Below are positions 61,669 through 64,000 of a DNA stretch of 64,000 bases, in pieces (position 1 is the stretch's first letter; each line of letters opens with the position of its first letter). Source of the DNA: Photobacterium lutimaris. Its GTDB lineage: Bacteria; Pseudomonadota; Gammaproteobacteria; Enterobacterales; Vibrionaceae. The position numbers and the translations under genes are program-made. The stretch covers positions 1 through 64,000 of the forward strand of contig NZ_PYMH01000009.1 in the NCBI RefSeq assembly GCF_003025555.1, read 5' to 3'. The notes beneath the pieces were generated by a model. It ran no database searches, had not been told where the DNA came from, and saw only the letters and a list, made by a program, of their open reading frames with translations.

Positions 61669-63603
61669 ATGAGTATTTTTGACCACTATCGTCAACGCTA
61701 TGAAGAATCCAAGGATGAAGAGCTTTCATTGCAAGAGTTCCTTGAGATCAGCCGTAACGATCGTAGCGCTTATGTCAACGCAGCAGAACGTCTGCTAATG
61801 GCCATCGGCGAACCCGAAATGATTGATACCGCTCAAGACCCGCGCTTGAGCCGTCTTTTCTCTAACCGCGTAATTTCCCGCTACAAAACGTTTGAAGATT
61901 TCTATGGCATGGAAGAAGCGATTGAGCAAATCGTATCCTATCTCAAACACGCGGCACAGGGCTTAGAAGAACGCAAACAGATCCTTTATTTACTAGGCCC
62001 TGTGGGTGGCGGTAAGTCATCACTGGCTGAAAAACTTAAGAGCCTGATGCAAAAAGTGCCTGTCTACGTCCTGACCGCCAATGGTGAACGCAGCCCAGTC
62101 AACGACCACCCTTTCTGCCTGTTCGACAAATCGGAAGATGGCGATATCCTCCAGAAGGAATACGGTATTCCCGAGCGCTATCTCAACACCATTATGTCGC
62201 CTTGGGCAGCGAAACGCCTGCATGAGTTCGGTGGCGACATCACCAAATTCAAAGTCGTGAAGGTCCGCCCATCTATCCTCGACCAGGTTGGTATTGCCAA
62301 AACCGAACCAGGTGATGAAAACAACCAGGATATCTCATCACTGGTTGGTAAGGTGGATATCCGCCAGCTTGAACATTTTGCCCAGGACGACCCAGATGCT
62401 TATAGCTATTCTGGTGCCCTCTGTAAGGCCAACCAAGGCCTGATGGAATTCGTCGAGATGTTCAAAGCGCCGCTGAAAGTGCTACACCCATTGCTGACCG
62501 CAACCCAGGAAGGCAACTACAACGGTACCGAAGGGCTATCAGCACTGCCGTTTGACGGTATTATTTTGGCGCACTCCAATGAGTCGGAATGGCAGACATT
62601 CCGTAACAACAAGAATAACGAAGCCTTCTTGGACAGGGTATATATTGTTAAGGTGCCTTATTGTCTACGTATTTCAGAAGAAATTCGAATTTACGAGAAG
62701 CTGCTGCAAAACAGTGAACTATCGGCAGCACCTTGCTCACCATCAACCTTGGAGATCCTGGCTCGTTTTACCGTCCTTTCGCGCTTGAAAGAGCCCGAAA
62801 ACTCAAGCATTTACTCTAAGATGCGTGTCTACGACGGTGAAACACTGAAAGATACCGACCCGAAAGCCAAGTCGTATCAGGAATACCGTGACTATGCCGG
62901 TGTCGATGAAGGCATGGCTGGACTATCAACCCGTTTTGCATTCAAGATCCTATCGCGCGTGTTCAACTTCGATCACTCTGAAGTAGCGGCCAACCCGGTC
63001 CACCTCTTCTATGTGCTTGAACAACAGATTGAGCGTGAGCAGTTCCCGCAAGAATTAGCTGAGAAATATCTTGAGCACCTTAAAGGCTACCTAACACCGA
63101 AATATGTCGAGTTTATCGGGAAGGAAATCCAAACCGCCTACCTAGAATCCTACTCGGAATATGGCCAGAATATCTTTGACCGCTATGTTAGCTATGCTGA
63201 TTTCTGGATTCAGGATCAGGAATACCGTGATCCTGAAACGGGTCAGCTATTCGACCGCTCGGCATTAAACAACGAGTTGGAAAAAATCGAGAAGCCGGCA
63301 GGGATCAGTAATCCAAAGGATTTCCGAAACGAAATCGTCAATTTCGTACTCCGCGCCCGTGCCAGTAACGCCGGTAAGAATCCAAACTGGACCAGCTACG
63401 AGAAACTTCGTACGGTTATCGAGAAGAAAATGTTCTCGAACACCGAAGAGCTACTTCCTGTTATTTCATTCAACGCCAAAACCTCGAACGAAGAGCAGAA
63501 GAAACATGATGACTTCGTAGCTCGCATGATGGAAAAAGGCTATACCCGCAAACAGGTCCGCCTACTTTCTGAGTGGTACCTGCGTGTACGTAAGTCTTCA
63601 TAA
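61669..63603 (+). CDS. prkA: PrkA/YeaG serine protein kinase
   Basis: A 644-residue protein. ATG 61669 follows AGGGGG; an ATG ten codons upstream lacks this. The N-terminal AAA-type domain has Walker A GPVGGGKSS (about 110-117) and the conserved FYGMEEAIEQIV. The C-terminal kinase-like region includes YDGETLKDTDPKAKSYQEYRD. In E. coli it acts with YeaH in adaptation to nitrogen starvation. yeaH follows directly. Confidence 0.95.
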   Translation: MSIFDHYRQRYEESKDEELSLQEFLEISRNDRSAYVNAAERLLMAIGEPEMIDTAQDPRLSRLFSNRVISRYKTFEDFYGMEEAIEQIVSYLKHAAQGLEERKQILYLLGPVGGGKSSLAEKLKSLMQKVPVYVLTANGERSPVNDHPFCLFDKSEDGDILQKEYGIPERYLNTIMSPWAAKRLHEFGGDITKFKVVKVRPSILDQVGIAKTEPGDENNQDISSLVGKVDIRQLEHFAQDDPDAYSYSGALCKANQGLMEFVEMFKAPLKVLHPLLTATQEGNYNGTEGLSALPFDGIILAHSNESEWQTFRNNKNNEAFLDRVYIVKVPYCLRISEEIRIYEKLLQNSELSAAPCSPSTLEILARFTVLSRLKEPENSSIYSKMRVYDGETLKDTDPKAKSYQEYRDYAGVDEGMAGLSTRFAFKILSRVFNFDHSEVAANPVHLFYVLEQQIEREQFPQELAEKYLEHLKGYLTPKYVEFIGKEIQTAYLESYSEYGQNIFDRYVSYADFWIQDQEYRDPETGQLFDRSALNNELEKIEKPAGISNPKDFRNEIVNFVLRARASNAGKNPNWTSYEKLRTVIEKKMFSNTEELLPVISFNAKTSNEEQKKHDDFVARMMEKGYTRKQVRLLSEWYLRVRKSS

Positions 63604-63637
63604 ATTTGAGTGGATGGGATGAATAAGGGGAGAGCTT

Positions 63638-64000
63638 ATGGCGCATTTTATAGACCGAAGGCTCAACGGTAAAAACAAAAGCACGGTAAACCGACAGCGT
63701 TTCCTGCGCCGTCACAAGCAACAGATCAAAGAATCTATTGCCGATGCGGTAAATAAACGCTCGATTACCGATGTTGAAAGCGGCGAGGATATTACGATTC
63801 CAAACCGCGACATCCGCGAGCCAAGCTTTCACCAAGGCCGTGGTGGACAACGTGAAGTTGTCCACCCGGGCAATGACCAGTTCAGCCCCGGAGACCGAAT
63901 TGAACGCCCCCAAGGAGGGGGCGGACAAGGCGGCGCCGGTGAAGGACAGGCTAGCCCCGATGGTGAGGGGCAGGATGAGTTCGTATTCCAAATCTCCAAA
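63638..64000 (+). CDS. yeaH: YeaH/YhbH family protein (DUF444), 3' end outside window
   Basis: The first 121 codons of a longer gene, ATG 63638 after AAGGGGAGAG. The sequence MAHFIDRRLNGKNKSTVNRQ, RFLRRHKQQIKE, a Gly-rich spacer (RPQGGGGQGGAGEGQ) and DEFVFQISK match YeaH proteins, which carry a von Willebrand factor A-like domain further on. Works with prkA; spoVR usually follows. Confidence 0.93.
   Translation, partial: MAHFIDRRLNGKNKSTVNRQRFLRRHKQQIKESIADAVNKRSITDVESGEDITIPNRDIREPSFHQGRGGQREVVHPGNDQFSPGDRIERPQGGGGQGGAGEGQASPDGEGQDEFVFQISK

Noticed and set aside
1..64000. tRNA, rRNA, CRISPR array, prophage or complete insertion sequence
   Set aside because: None was recognised by reading both strands; no transposase, integrase or repeat-spacer pattern is present.

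Overview
The window looks like a chromosome segment from a marine gammaproteobacterium of the Vibrionaceae (Vibrio/Photobacterium/Grimontia group). The evidence is the gene content and order: rsxDGE-nth, MotY of the sodium-driven polar flagellar motor divergent from rnt, the fadL-volA pair known from Vibrio cholerae, and an E. coli-like run of topB, selD, ydjA, fadH, sppA, ansA, yeaC, msrB, gapA, yeaD, prkA and yeaH. Genus cannot be fixed from sequence alone. Most of the window is ordinary core chromosome with strong bidirectional terminators. No tRNA, rRNA, CRISPR array or complete insertion sequence was seen.

Layout. 1-3318: tail of rsxC, then rsxD, rsxG, rsxE (membrane electron-transfer complex) and nth. 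3385-6963: an AT-rich accessory patch with a LysR regulator, an MFS exporter and a carboxymuconolactone-decarboxylase-like protein. It is bounded by gene debris: a 15-codon thiolase stub and a 3' fragment of a HAD-type phosphatase. 6964-7900: 937 bases with no credible intact gene. 7901-9671: two related small secreted proteins and motY. 9886-14633: rnt, fadL and volA (fatty-acid and lysophospholipid use). 14743-16985: peroxiredoxin and a YuiF-type permease. 17144-22851: a two-component pair (receiver-TPR protein and a large BvgS-like hybrid kinase). 22980-25445: grxD, sodB, asd. 26243-30551: an NhaC-type antiporter, yjiH-yjiG and an M20 peptidase.

30622-37131 is the most interesting block. 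It holds a short-form hybrid cluster protein (hcp) without hcr, pyruvate:flavodoxin oxidoreductase (nifJ), a flavodoxin, and the ygbA homologue. hcp and ygbA share an identical 15-base FNR-like core (ATGATCTCGATCAAT). hcp also carries an NsrR-like palindrome at its predicted transcription start. This suggests an anaerobic/nitrosative-stress module in which NifJ and flavodoxin may supply electrons to Hcp. That electron route is inference.

37216-46978: a membrane-anchored protein with two HPt domains and no kinase, then yejK, yejL and yejM (nucleoid and LPS control), a small lipoprotein, an SDR, a diguanylate cyclase with an intact GGEEF and a lost I-site, and topB. 47128-56547: selU and selD (tRNA selenation), a nitroreductase, fadH with a near-ideal FadR operator, sppA, ansA, a GST and yeaC. 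56746-64000: a DUF2989-like lipoprotein, msrB, gapA (extreme codon bias), yeaD, a VOC protein, prkA and the start of yeaH.
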